From: Oscillospiraceae bacterium | GTDB lineage: Bacteria; Bacillota; Clostridia; Oscillospirales; Ruminococcaceae | Assembly (NCBI GenBank): GCA_014796735.1 | Contig: JAAVIG010000058.1 | Span: forward strand, 1-12,120 | Direction of reading: 5' to 3' | Length of the DNA stretch: 12,120 nucleotides | Shown here: positions 5,963 through 11,585 of the stretch, one piece after another | How positions within the stretch are numbered: position 1 is the stretch's first letter | Layout: every line of letters starts with the position of its first letter | Notes under the pieces: model-generated | The model's input: the letters and a program-made list of their open reading frames with translations, nothing else | Databases searched by the model: none | Told to the model about the DNA's origin: nothing | Translations under genes and position numbers: made by a program

Positions 5963-7263
5963 TGTTTGAAGTTTTCCGAAACGCTTGGAAGCTTGCCGAT
6001 TTGCGGAAAAAAATATTCTACACCTTGCTGATCATACTGATCTTCCGTTTGGGAGCAAGTATATTTGTTCCTTTTCTCGACACCGCAAAAATTTCATCGG
6101 TATTGGGAATTGACAACGGAAACGGAAGCCTGTTCTCCTACTGGGATCAGATGACGGGCGGCTCGCTGAGCAACGGTACATTGTTCGCAATGTCCATCAC
6201 GCCTTATATCAACGCTTCCATTATCATTCAGCTCTTAACGGTTGCGATAAAGCCGTTGGAGCGTCTGGCAAAGGAAGGCGACGAGGGCAGGAAAAAGATC
6301 AACAGGATCAACAAGTTAGTCGCACTCGGTCTGGCTATTTTCCAGGCTGTCGCGTTCTATATCACTCTGCGCAACGGCGGAGTTGTAAAGTATAGGTCGG
6401 GCTTTGAAGGAGTGCTTGCGGCGATCGCCATAGTAGGCTGCTTTGTTGCGGGCGCGTCCCTGATTATATGGCTGGGTGATCAGATAAGTGAAAAGGGTAT
6501 TGGAAACGGTATTTCCATGATACTTTTCGCAGGTATCGTATCACGTATCCCAAGCGATATTATCGGCTTGTTCAATACCATTCAGACAGATATTAAAAAC
6601 GCGATCTTCGTTCCCATTATCCTTGTGATTTATATTGCAATGATAACTCTGGTCGTTTTAATGACCAACGCGGAAAGAAAGATCCCCGTTCAGTACGCTA
6701 AGCGCGTTGTGGGAAGAAAAATGTACGGCGGTCAGTCCTCCTACATTCCCATTAAGGTTGCAATGTCGGGCGTTATGCCTATCATCTTTGCAATGTCCAT
6801 TATGTCGCTTCCTTCAACAATTTGCTTCTTCTTCGGAATCGACGGCACAGGCACAAGCTTCTGGGACGGATTTGTAAGACTGTTCAGCACTTCAAGCTGG
6901 CTGTACGCCGTTCTTTACTTCATTCTGATTATCGGCTTCAACTACTTCTATGTAGCTATCCAGTACAATCCGATTCAGATTGCCAACGATCTTAAGAAGA
7001 ACAACGGTGCTATCCCCGGTTACAGACCCGGACAGCCCACGGCGGACTTTATCAACAACTCGCTGTCGAAGGTTACGCTTATCGGCGCTATCTTCCTCGG
7101 CTTCATAGCAATTTTCCCTATCATTTTCCAGAATCTCAGCGGTATCAGAGGACTTTCCCTCGGCGGTACGACTATCCTTATCGTTGTAGGCGTTTCGCTT
7201 GAAACGGTACGTTCGCTGGAAAGCCAGATGATGATGCGTCATCACAAGGGCTTCCTGGAATAA
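5962..7263 (+). CDS. secY: Protein translocase channel subunit SecY
   Basis: SecY is the pore of the SecYEG translocon in the cytoplasmic membrane. The 433-aa protein shows ten hydrophobic segments, at about residues 18-39, 72-95, 117-137, 149-171, 181-196, 214-235, 265-292, 311-334, 371-390 and 398-416. Family signatures are MSITPYINASIIIQLL (78-92), LGDQISEKGIGNGIS (171-185), ERKIPVQYAKR (238-248) and GYRPGQPT (353-360). The N-terminal cytoplasmic helix is FEVFRNAWKLADLRKK. The start overlaps the rplO stop. There is no signal peptide, as expected. Confidence 0.99.
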   Translation: MFEVFRNAWKLADLRKKIFYTLLIILIFRLGASIFVPFLDTAKISSVLGIDNGNGSLFSYWDQMTGGSLSNGTLFAMSITPYINASIIIQLLTVAIKPLERLAKEGDEGRKKINRINKLVALGLAIFQAVAFYITLRNGGVVKYRSGFEGVLAAIAIVGCFVAGASLIIWLGDQISEKGIGNGISMILFAGIVSRIPSDIIGLFNTIQTDIKNAIFVPIILVIYIAMITLVVLMTNAERKIPVQYAKRVVGRKMYGGQSSYIPIKVAMSGVMPIIFAMSIMSLPSTICFFFGIDGTGTSFWDGFVRLFSTSSWLYAVLYFILIIGFNYFYVAIQYNPIQIANDLKKNNGAIPGYRPGQPTADFINNSLSKVTLIGAIFLGFIAIFPIIFQNLSGIRGLSLGGTTILIVVGVSLETVRSLESQMMMRHHKGFLE

Positions 7264-7320
7264 ACCGAAAAGAAGGTTAAATAAACCGTCAACAGGTGAT
7301 TTAAAAAGGAGTATTGCATT

Positions 7321-7953
7321 ATGAATCTTATATTTTTAGGCGCACCCGGAGCAGGCAAGGGCACACAGGCGGAGATCGTATGCGATAAGCTCGGTATTCC
7401 CGCTATCTCTACGGGCAACATGCTGCGCGAAGCCGTAAAGAACGGTACTCCCGCGGGTCTTGCCGCAAAGGAGCGCATGGACAAGGGCGATCTGGTTCCC
7501 GACGATATCGTTATCGGTATCTTAAAGGACAGAATCGCGCAGGACGACTGTAAAAAAGGCTTTATTCTCGACGGCTTCCCCAGAACGGTGGAGCAGGCGG
7601 AGGCTCTTGAAGCAATGGGCGTTAAAATCGATAAGGTAATCGAAATAAACGTTCCCGACGAAAAGATAATCGCGCGTATGTCGGGCAGAAGAGTTTGCGA
7701 GGGCTGCGGCGCTTCCTACCATCTGGAGCATAAGCCCACAAAGGTAGAAGGCATATGCGACGCGTGCGGCGCTAAGGTTGTACAGCGCGTTGACGATAAG
7801 CCCGAAACCGTTTTGTCAAGACTTGAGACCTACCGCGAGAAGACGGCTCCCTTAAAGGGATATTACGAGAAAAAGGGTGTTCTTGTAACGGTAAACGGAC
7901 AGAATGAGATCGCCGATACCGCAAAGCTCACCTTAGCGGCAATAGAGGGGTAA
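7321..7953 (+). CDS. adk: Adenylate kinase, zinc-binding LID type
   Basis: This cytoplasmic enzyme interconverts ATP plus AMP and two ADP. The P-loop is GAPGAGKGT at residues 7-15, the AMP-binding region includes STGNMLR at 30-36, and DGFPRT lies at 84-89. The LID carries four cysteines, Cys126/Cys129 and Cys146/Cys149, the zinc-binding form common in Gram-positives. Arg157-type and RLETY residues near the C-terminal end of the LID are present. At 210 aa it is slightly short but complete. AAGGAG lies 9 nt before the ATG. The secY-adk-map order is widespread in Firmicutes. Confidence 0.98.
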   Translation: MNLIFLGAPGAGKGTQAEIVCDKLGIPAISTGNMLREAVKNGTPAGLAAKERMDKGDLVPDDIVIGILKDRIAQDDCKKGFILDGFPRTVEQAEALEAMGVKIDKVIEINVPDEKIIARMSGRRVCEGCGASYHLEHKPTKVEGICDACGAKVVQRVDDKPETVLSRLETYREKTAPLKGYYEKKGVLVTVNGQNEIADTAKLTLAAIEG

Positions 7954-8048
7954 GTTTTAAAGAACCTTAAAGAGCTTTAAAGAAAGTAAACCCGTCATGT
8001 TTGCCCATTGGTGCAGATATTCCTCAAAAGGAAGGGCTGATTAGCAAG
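7954..8048 (+). other. adk-map intergenic region with three phased TTAAAGA copies
   Basis: This is a 95-nt gap. TTAAAGA occurs at 7957-7963, 7967-7973 and 7977-7983, exactly one copy every 10 nt. AGGAAGG at about 8029-8035 is the only SD-like stretch before map, some 13 nt from its ATG. No convincing promoter or terminator was found. Whether the phased repeat is an operator or chance in an A/T-rich stretch cannot be decided here. Confidence 0.4.
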
Positions 8049-8804
8049 ATGATTCAGGTTAAATCCGTTAAGGAAATCCCTAAGATGATAAAGGCGGGCG
8101 AGCTTGCGGCACAGGCATTGGAGCTTGCGGGCAAAAACGCCGTGGCGGGGATTTCCACATGGGAGTTGGACAGGATCGTTAACGACTTTATCGTTTCAAA
8201 GGGCGGTCACTCCCCCTGCAAGGGCTACGGCGGTTTTCCGGGGCACAACTGCTTTTCGGTAAACGAGGAGCTTATCCACGGTATTCCCTCCAAGAAAAAG
8301 ATCCTTAAAGAGGGCGATATTATTTCCTGCGATATAGTCGCCGAGTATGACGGCTATATGGGAGACAATACCAGAACATTCCGTATCGGAACTGTAAGCG
8401 ATGAAACGGAAAGACTGCTTCAAGCTACCGAAGCGGCTTTGTACAAGGGAATCGAGCAGGCGGTCAAGGGAAACAGAGTAGGCGATATAAGCAATGCCGT
8501 TCAGACTTATGTTGAGGGCGCGGGCTACTACGTCGTTAAAAAATACATCGGTCACGGCGTCGGACGGGAAATGCACGAGGACCCCGAGGTTCCGAATTTC
8601 GGAAAACCCGGAAGAGGTCCGAGGTTAATACCCGGAATGACTATCGCAATTGAGCCGATGGTAAATCAGACCACCGATCAGGTCAAGATACTCAGCGACA
8701 ACTGGACGGTGGTGGAGGCTAACGGCAAAATGTCCGCTCACTTTGAACACACCGTATTGATAACCGACGGCAAGCCGATGATCCTGACGCTGACAAGCCA
8801 CTGA
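8049..8804 (+). CDS. map: Methionine aminopeptidase, type I
   Basis: This enzyme removes the initiator methionine from new proteins in the cytoplasm. Counting from ATG 8049 (251 aa), the dinuclear metal ligands are all present: Asp95 (CDIVAEYDGY), Asp106 (GDNTRTF), His169 (YIGHGVG), Glu202 (AIEPM) and Glu233 (FEHTVLIT). The active-site His77 lies in ELIHGIPS. I chose 8049 because it gives the family's usual N-terminus and length. The frame stays open to a TTG at 8001, but those 16 residues (MPIGADIPQKEGLISK) are not family-like. The ribosome site is distant, so the start is the least certain part. Confidence 0.96.
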   Translation: MIQVKSVKEIPKMIKAGELAAQALELAGKNAVAGISTWELDRIVNDFIVSKGGHSPCKGYGGFPGHNCFSVNEELIHGIPSKKKILKEGDIISCDIVAEYDGYMGDNTRTFRIGTVSDETERLLQATEAALYKGIEQAVKGNRVGDISNAVQTYVEGAGYYVVKKYIGHGVGREMHEDPEVPNFGKPGRGPRLIPGMTIAIEPMVNQTTDQVKILSDNWTVVEANGKMSAHFEHTVLITDGKPMILTLTSH

Positions 8805-8830
8805 CTAAGCCTTACGGTGATTAAAAATTT

Positions 8831-9070
8831 ATGGAATTTAAAACAGGATATGTGGTCATCAGCAAGGCGGGACGCGACAAGGGCTATTTTATGGCGGTGG
8901 TCGGCGTTGATCAGGAAGAAGGATATGTTATCGTTGCCGACGGAAAGGAACGTCCGCTTGACAGACCGAAACGCAAAAATCCTAAGCATCTGCAAAAAAC
9001 CAATTACACAATTGATTTGGAGCAGCTGACAGATAAAAAGCTGAGAACATTTCTCGGAAGCTTATCTTAA
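8831..9070 (+). CDS. KOW-domain RNA-binding protein (L14e/YbzG-like)
   Basis: This is a small 79-aa basic protein with one KOW-type domain in residues 3-45: GYVVISKAGRDKGYFMAVVG, then GYVIVADGKERPLDRPKRKNPKHL. Proteins of this kind sit between map and infA in many Firmicutes (B. subtilis YbzG is the example I recall) and resemble the N-terminal part of archaeal/eukaryotic L14e. The C-terminal 25 residues look helical. The exact function is not established to my knowledge. An RNA or ribosome contact is inferred from the fold and place. The ribosome site is weak (GGTGA about 11 nt upstream). Confidence 0.88.
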   Translation: MEFKTGYVVISKAGRDKGYFMAVVGVDQEEGYVIVADGKERPLDRPKRKNPKHLQKTNYTIDLEQLTDKKLRTFLGSLS

Positions 9071-9158
9071 GTAAAAGCAAAAGCATCGCCATGGAAACGA
9101 TCAAGCCGCTCATTCCGCTTATCATTCGCAAAAAACGGCAAATTTTTTAAAGCGGTCA

Positions 9159-9167
9159 TGCTATAAT
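9159..9167 (+). promoter_or_regulatory. Extended -10 promoter upstream of infA
   Basis: TGC followed by a perfect TATAAT (9162-9167) makes a consensus extended -10 element for the housekeeping sigma factor. No good -35 box sits 16-18 nt upstream, but A/T tracts (AAAAAA, TTTTTT) lie at about 9130-9148. A start near 9173-9175 would give a leader of about 60 nt before infA. It lies in the 165-nt gap after the KOW gene, a logical place for an internal promoter of the alpha-type unit. The rest of that gap shows no clear terminator. Confidence 0.65.
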
Positions 9168-9224
9168 AGACGGTAACGATTGCTTTAAACCGATCAAGGC
9201 GGCTGAAATAACCCAAGGAAAGGA

Positions 9225-9254
9225 ATGATCATAGCTTGTCCAAAGAAGATGTAA
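9225..9254 (+). other. Nine-codon out-of-frame ORF over the infA start
   Basis: ATG at 9225 opens a short frame, MIIACPKKM, ending in TAA at 9252-9254. It overlaps the first 19 nt of infA in another frame. AAGGAAAGG at 9215-9223 lies at a better distance from this ATG than from the infA TTG at 9236. It may be translated as a competing leader peptide, or it may mean nothing. It is recorded because it affects how the infA start is read. Confidence 0.3.
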
Positions 9255-9454
9255 TCGAAGTAGAAGGCATAATACAGGAAGCGTTGCCCAACGCAATGTT
9301 CAATGTTAAGCTTTCCAACGGTCATGTTATTCTGGCTCATGTAAGCGGTAAGCTGCGTATGAATTATATTCGTATTCTCCCCGGCGATAAGGTAACGGTT
9401 GAAATGTCGCCTTACGATCTGACCAAGGGAAGAATTACATGGAGAGCCAAGTAA
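9236..9454 (+). CDS. infA: Translation initiation factor IF-1, TTG start
   Basis: IF-1 binds the A site of the small subunit during initiation. The 72-aa product is an S1-type OB fold with near-consensus sequence: MSKEDVIEVEGIIQEALPNA, then VSGKLRMNYIRILPGDKVTVE and SPYDLTKGRITWRAK. TTG 9236 is the only usable in-frame start and gives the universal MSKED N-terminus. The ribosome site AAGGAAAGGA ends about 11-12 nt upstream, a loose spacing. It is probably transcribed from the extended -10 promoter upstream as well as by read-through. Confidence 0.97.
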   Translation: MSKEDVIEVEGIIQEALPNAMFNVKLSNGHVILAHVSGKLRMNYIRILPGDKVTVEMSPYDLTKGRITWRAK

Positions 9455-9533
9455 GAACGGACTTTGTTTTATAACGCAAAACCGTTGGTATGTCAGAAAA
9501 GGAATAAGTTTGAAAGAACTTGAGTTTTCATAC

Positions 9534-9580
9534 TAATTTCAATTTAAAATCATTCTTTACAAAATTTTAAATTGAAATTA
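9534..9580. repeat. Perfect inverted repeat, 17-bp arms
   Basis: TAATTTCAATTTAAAAT (9534-9550) is the exact reverse complement of ATTTTAAATTGAAATTA (9564-9580), with a 13-nt loop. As RNA it would be a long A-U stem. It is not followed by a T tract on either strand, so it does not look like an intrinsic terminator. Confidence 0.9.
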
Positions 9581-9590
9581 CACCTAAAAC

Positions 9591-9643
9591 ACTATTCTCA
9601 AATTATCCATAAAATTTTGCAATCTTTTTAATTTGAGAATAGT
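9591..9643. repeat. Perfect inverted repeat, 15-bp arms
   Basis: ACTATTCTCAAATTA (9591-9605) is the exact reverse complement of TAATTTGAGAATAGT (9629-9643), with a 23-nt loop that itself contains AAAATTTT. It starts 10 nt after the previous repeat. No T tract follows. Confidence 0.9.
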
Positions 9644-9658
9644 ATCAAACACGTAGTA

Positions 9659-9677
9659 TCGGTGATTTTCTCACCGA
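9659..9677 (+). promoter_or_regulatory. Hairpin before the rpmJ ribosome site
   Basis: TCGGTGA (9659-9665) pairs with TCACCGA (9671-9677) around a TTTTC loop, a perfect 7-bp stem. It ends about 15 nt before the GAAAGGTGG ribosome site of rpmJ. No T run follows, so it is not a terminator. A role in mRNA stability or translation is possible. Confidence 0.6.
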
Positions 9678-9707
9678 AACTTCCCCCAATGGAAAGGTGG
9701 ATTAAAA

Positions 9708-9821
9708 ATGAAAGTAAGACCTTCAGTAAAGCCTATGTGCGATAAGTGCAAGGTAATTAAGCGCAAGGGCAGGGTCATGGTAATCTGCAAGGACCCTAAG
9801 CATAAGCAAAGACAGGGCTGA
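9708..9821 (+). CDS. rpmJ: 50S ribosomal protein bL36 (L36), zinc-binding form
   Basis: bL36 is the smallest large-subunit protein and stabilises 23S rRNA through a zinc ribbon. The 37-aa product MKVRPSVKPMCDKCKVIKRK, then GRVMVICKDPKHKQRQG, has the zinc ligands Cys11, Cys14, Cys27 and His32. It is the zinc (C+) form with the standard length. GAAAGGTGG lies 7 nt before the ATG. The stop codon is in the middle of a 16-bp palindrome (9815-9830). Confidence 0.98.
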   Translation: MKVRPSVKPMCDKCKVIKRKGRVMVICKDPKHKQRQG

Positions 9822-9859
9822 GCTCAGCCCGCAGTGTAAACGAAGGAGAAAGCTCCTTC
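9815..9859 (+). promoter_or_regulatory. Palindrome over the rpmJ stop plus hairpin upstream of rpsM
   Basis: GGGCTGAGCTCAGCCC (9815-9830) is a perfect palindrome with the rpmJ TGA (9819-9821) inside it. As RNA it gives a 6-bp G/C-rich stem with an AGCT loop. Twelve bases later GAAGGAG (9842-9848) pairs with CTCCTTC (9853-9859) around AAAG. The second stem hides an SD-like AAGGAG. The likely real rpsM site, GGAAAGG (about 9868-9874), is left free. Neither hairpin is followed by a T run. In E. coli, S4 represses the alpha operon upstream of rpsM; the parallel is positional only. Confidence 0.55.
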
Positions 9860-9882
9860 ATTGGAAAGGAAAGGTTTAAAGT

Positions 9883-10251
9883 ATGGCAAGAATTGCTGGT
9901 GTGGATCTGCCTAAGGAAAAGCGCGTTGAGATCGGCTTGACCTACGTTTACGGTATCGGCAGAAAATCCGCAAATGACATTCTCGCAGCGGCAGGCGTTG
10001 ATCCCGACATTCGCGTTAAGGATCTGACCGAGGATCAGGAAGCTAAGATCCGTGAGGTCATCGACGCAGAATACCGCGTAGAAGGCGACCTTCGCCGTGA
10101 GGTTGCGTTAAACATCAAGCGTTTGGTTGAAATCAACTGCTACCGCGGCGTTCGTCATCGCAAGGGTCTCCCCGTAAGAGGTCAGAGAACCAAGACAAAC
10201 GCAAGAACCCGCAAGGGACCCGCAAAGACCATCGCTAACAAGAAGAAGTAA
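9883..10251 (+). CDS. rpsM: 30S ribosomal protein uS13 (S13)
   Basis: uS13 lies in the head of the small subunit and contacts the P-site tRNA and the large subunit. The 122-aa product has MARIAGVDLPKEKRVEIGLT, the helix-two-turn-helix with YGIGRKSANDILAAAG (residues 23-38), and the basic tail RHRKGLPVRGQRTKTNARTR. It is a standard length. A gap of 61 nt with hairpins precedes it, and 27 nt separates it from rpsK. Confidence 0.98.
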   Translation: MARIAGVDLPKEKRVEIGLTYVYGIGRKSANDILAAAGVDPDIRVKDLTEDQEAKIREVIDAEYRVEGDLRREVALNIKRLVEINCYRGVRHRKGLPVRGQRTKTNARTRKGPAKTIANKKK

Positions 10252-10278
10252 TAATTATTACAGAAAGGAAGCTAATAC

Positions 10279-10680
10279 ATGGCAGGCAACAAAAATGTTA
10301 AAAAGGCAGGACTTCGCCGCCGCGACCGCAAGAACATCGAAAACGGCTCCGCGCATATCCAGTCCACTTTTAACAATACGATCGTTACTATCACCGACCT
10401 TCAGGGCAACACCCTTTCATGGGCAAGCGCGGGCGGACTTGGCTTCAGAGGCAACAGAAAGTCCACTCCCTTTGCCGCGCAGTCGGCAGCCGAAACAGCG
10501 GCTAAGGCAGCTATGGTTCACGGTCTTAAAACCGTTGAGGTATATGTAAAGGGCCCCGGCGCAGGACGTGAAGCGGCTATCAGAGCATTGTCCGCAGCAG
10601 GTCTTGAAGTAAGAATGATCAAGGACGTAACCCCCATTCCTCACAACGGCTGCCGTCCTCCCAAGAGAAGACGCGTATAG
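10279..10680 (+). CDS. rpsK: 30S ribosomal protein uS11 (S11)
   Basis: uS11 is a platform protein near the mRNA exit and E site. The 133-aa product has a basic N-terminal arm, the core AHIQSTFNNTIVTITDLQGN (residues 25-44) with WASAGGLGFRGNRKSTPFAAQ after it, and the highly conserved end TPIPHNGCRPPKRRRV. GAAAGGAAG provides the ribosome site. The stop is TAG, while most genes here use TAA. A 112-nt structured gap follows before rpsD. Confidence 0.98.
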   Translation: MAGNKNVKKAGLRRRDRKNIENGSAHIQSTFNNTIVTITDLQGNTLSWASAGGLGFRGNRKSTPFAAQSAAETAAKAAMVHGLKTVEVYVKGPGAGREAAIRALSAAGLEVRMIKDVTPIPHNGCRPPKRRRV

Positions 10681-10792
10681 TCACTATCCGAGCGTCGTTG
10701 CTCGGCGTCGGAGAAAAAGCTCCGATATAACATCAACAAACGTAAGGAAAACCGTTTTTTTCGGTATTCCTTGAAAGAAAGGATATATAACA
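10681..10792 (+). promoter_or_regulatory. Three-hairpin leader upstream of rpsD
   Basis: Three stems follow one another. CCGAGC pairs with GCTCGG (10688-10693/10700-10705, loop GTCGTT). TCGGAG pairs with CTCCGA (10708-10713/10720-10725, loop AAAAAG). A longer stem pairs AAGGAA plus ACCG (10744-10749, 10751-10754) with CGGT plus TTCCTT (10762-10765, 10767-10772), with one A/A mismatch and a loop of seven T. GAAAGGA (about 10777-10783) is the ribosome site. S4 controls its own rpsD mRNA in B. subtilis, and a leader of this kind here would fit. I could not match it to that known structure. Confidence 0.55.
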
Positions 10793-11389
10793 ATGGCAGT
10801 AGATAGAACACCTGTGCTTAAGAGATGCAAAGCACTGGGAATAAGCCCCGCAGTTTTGGGATACGGCAAAGAGACCAACAGAAAGGGCAACGGAAATCCC
10901 CGCAAGAAGGTTTCCGAGTACGGAATGCAGCTTAAGGAAAAGCAGAAGCTGAAATTCATTTACGGCGTTCTTGAAAAGCAGTTCCATCATTACTATGAAA
11001 TGGCTATCAAGGAAGAGGGCGTTGCGGGTGAAAACCTTATAAAGCTTCTCGAATCCCGTCTTGACAATGTTGTATTCAGAATGGGTCTTGCAATTACACG
11101 CCGCGAATCCCGTCAGCTTGTAGGTCACGGTCATTTCACCGTAAACGGCAAGAGAGTAGACATTCCCTCTTACAGAGTAAAAGCGGGCGACGTTATCGCG
11201 CTTTCCGAGAGAAGCAAAAAGAGCCCCAAGTTTGCGCAGATCGCGGAAGCAACTAACGGCAGACTTATTCCCGTTTGGCTGGATGTAAACAAGGAAGCGT
11301 CCAGCGCAGTTGTTACCCGTCTTCCTCAGAGAGACGAGCTTGACTTCGAGATCGAAGAGCAGCTCGTAATCGAATTGTACTCTAAATAA
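10793..11389 (+). CDS. rpsD: 30S ribosomal protein uS4 (S4), cysteine-free N-terminal form
   Basis: uS4 starts small-subunit assembly by binding the 5' domain of 16S rRNA, and it often regulates its own mRNA. The 198-aa product has MAVDRTPVLKRCKALG at the N-terminus. Only one cysteine (Cys12) is present, so the zinc-binding knuckle of other uS4 proteins is missing. SEYGMQLKEKQKLKFIYGVLE (41-61) is conserved. The S4 RNA-binding domain spans about 88-150 (SRLDNVVFRMGLAITRRESR, then VNGKRVDIPSYRVKAGD). Having rpsD in the alpha cluster is normal for Clostridia and unlike Bacillus. Confidence 0.98.
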   Translation: MAVDRTPVLKRCKALGISPAVLGYGKETNRKGNGNPRKKVSEYGMQLKEKQKLKFIYGVLEKQFHHYYEMAIKEEGVAGENLIKLLESRLDNVVFRMGLAITRRESRQLVGHGHFTVNGKRVDIPSYRVKAGDVIALSERSKKSPKFAQIAEATNGRLIPVWLDVNKEASSAVVTRLPQRDELDFEIEEQLVIELYSK

Positions 11390-11585
11390 CAGCTTTCCAT
11401 TTTTTGGCTGTTGTTTGGAATTTGGGAAGAACGAAACAATGGTGCGGTTATTTTTAATTTACAATAAAGCTTTATCGTAATTTAAAATTAATCGGGGTGA
11501 TAAATTGCCCGATATTTTCTGCCCATAGCGGGTTTCCCTTAGCAAAGCAATTGAAGTATAAGACTACTATCAGGAGGGTTACAGA
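11390..11585 (+). other. rpsD-rpoA intergenic region, structured and AT-rich
   Basis: This is a 196-nt gap without an ORF. It holds a large imperfect palindrome (11445-11494, listed separately). Right after it lies a hairpin ATCGGG/CCCGAT (11491-11496/11508-11513) that shares four bases with the palindrome, so both cannot form fully at once. ATATTTTCT follows that hairpin, a weak T-rich tail that could make it a partial terminator. A TATAAG at 11557-11562 has no good -35. AGGAGGG (about 11572-11578) is the rpoA ribosome site. Confidence 0.55.
11445..11494. repeat. Imperfect 50-bp palindrome before rpoA
   Basis: Bases 11445-11469 pair with 11470-11494: 21 Watson-Crick pairs, one G-T pair and three mismatches out of 25 positions. 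The centre is AAAGCTTT, so an RNA form would have an AGCT-type tight loop. The arms are almost all A and T. It shares the 10-mer AATTTAAAAT with the repeat at 9534-9580. Confidence 0.8.

Larger units (their letters stand above)
9455..9707 (+). other. AT-rich infA-rpmJ intergenic region with tandem inverted repeats
   Basis: This 253-nt region is the longest gene-free stretch of the window and far richer in A+T than its surroundings. It holds two large perfect inverted repeats and a smaller hairpin, listed separately, and possibly a weak AACGG/CCGTT stem (9456-9460/9482-9486) just after infA. No ORF longer than a few codons and no clear promoter were found. The ribosome site GAAAGGTGG of rpmJ lies at its end. 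Confidence 0.7.

Noticed and set aside
8001..8048. TTG at 8001 as start of map
   Set aside because: The added 16 residues are not seen in type I enzymes. ATG 8049 gives the usual N-terminus and length.
8817..9029. 70-codon + strand frame overlapping the KOW gene
   Set aside because: It runs in another frame over the KOW-domain gene, which has clear family features. There is no SD for the alternative.
9098..9198. CGATCAAG at 9098-9105 and again at 9191-9198, flanking the infA promoter
   Set aside because: It is only an 8-mer, 93 nt apart, with no symmetry or further similarity. It is easily explained by chance.
9520..9550. TTGAGT with a downstream TAAAAT as a promoter for rpmJ
   Set aside because: The spacing is 19 nt and the -10 match is poor. 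AT-rich DNA gives such matches by chance.
11390..11410. CAGC/GCTG stem after rpsD as a terminator
   Set aside because: It has only 4 bp, a 13-nt loop and no T run afterwards, and rpoA is expected to be co-transcribed.
11557..11562. TATAAG as a promoter for rpoA
   Set aside because: There is no -35 at usable distance and no TG extension.
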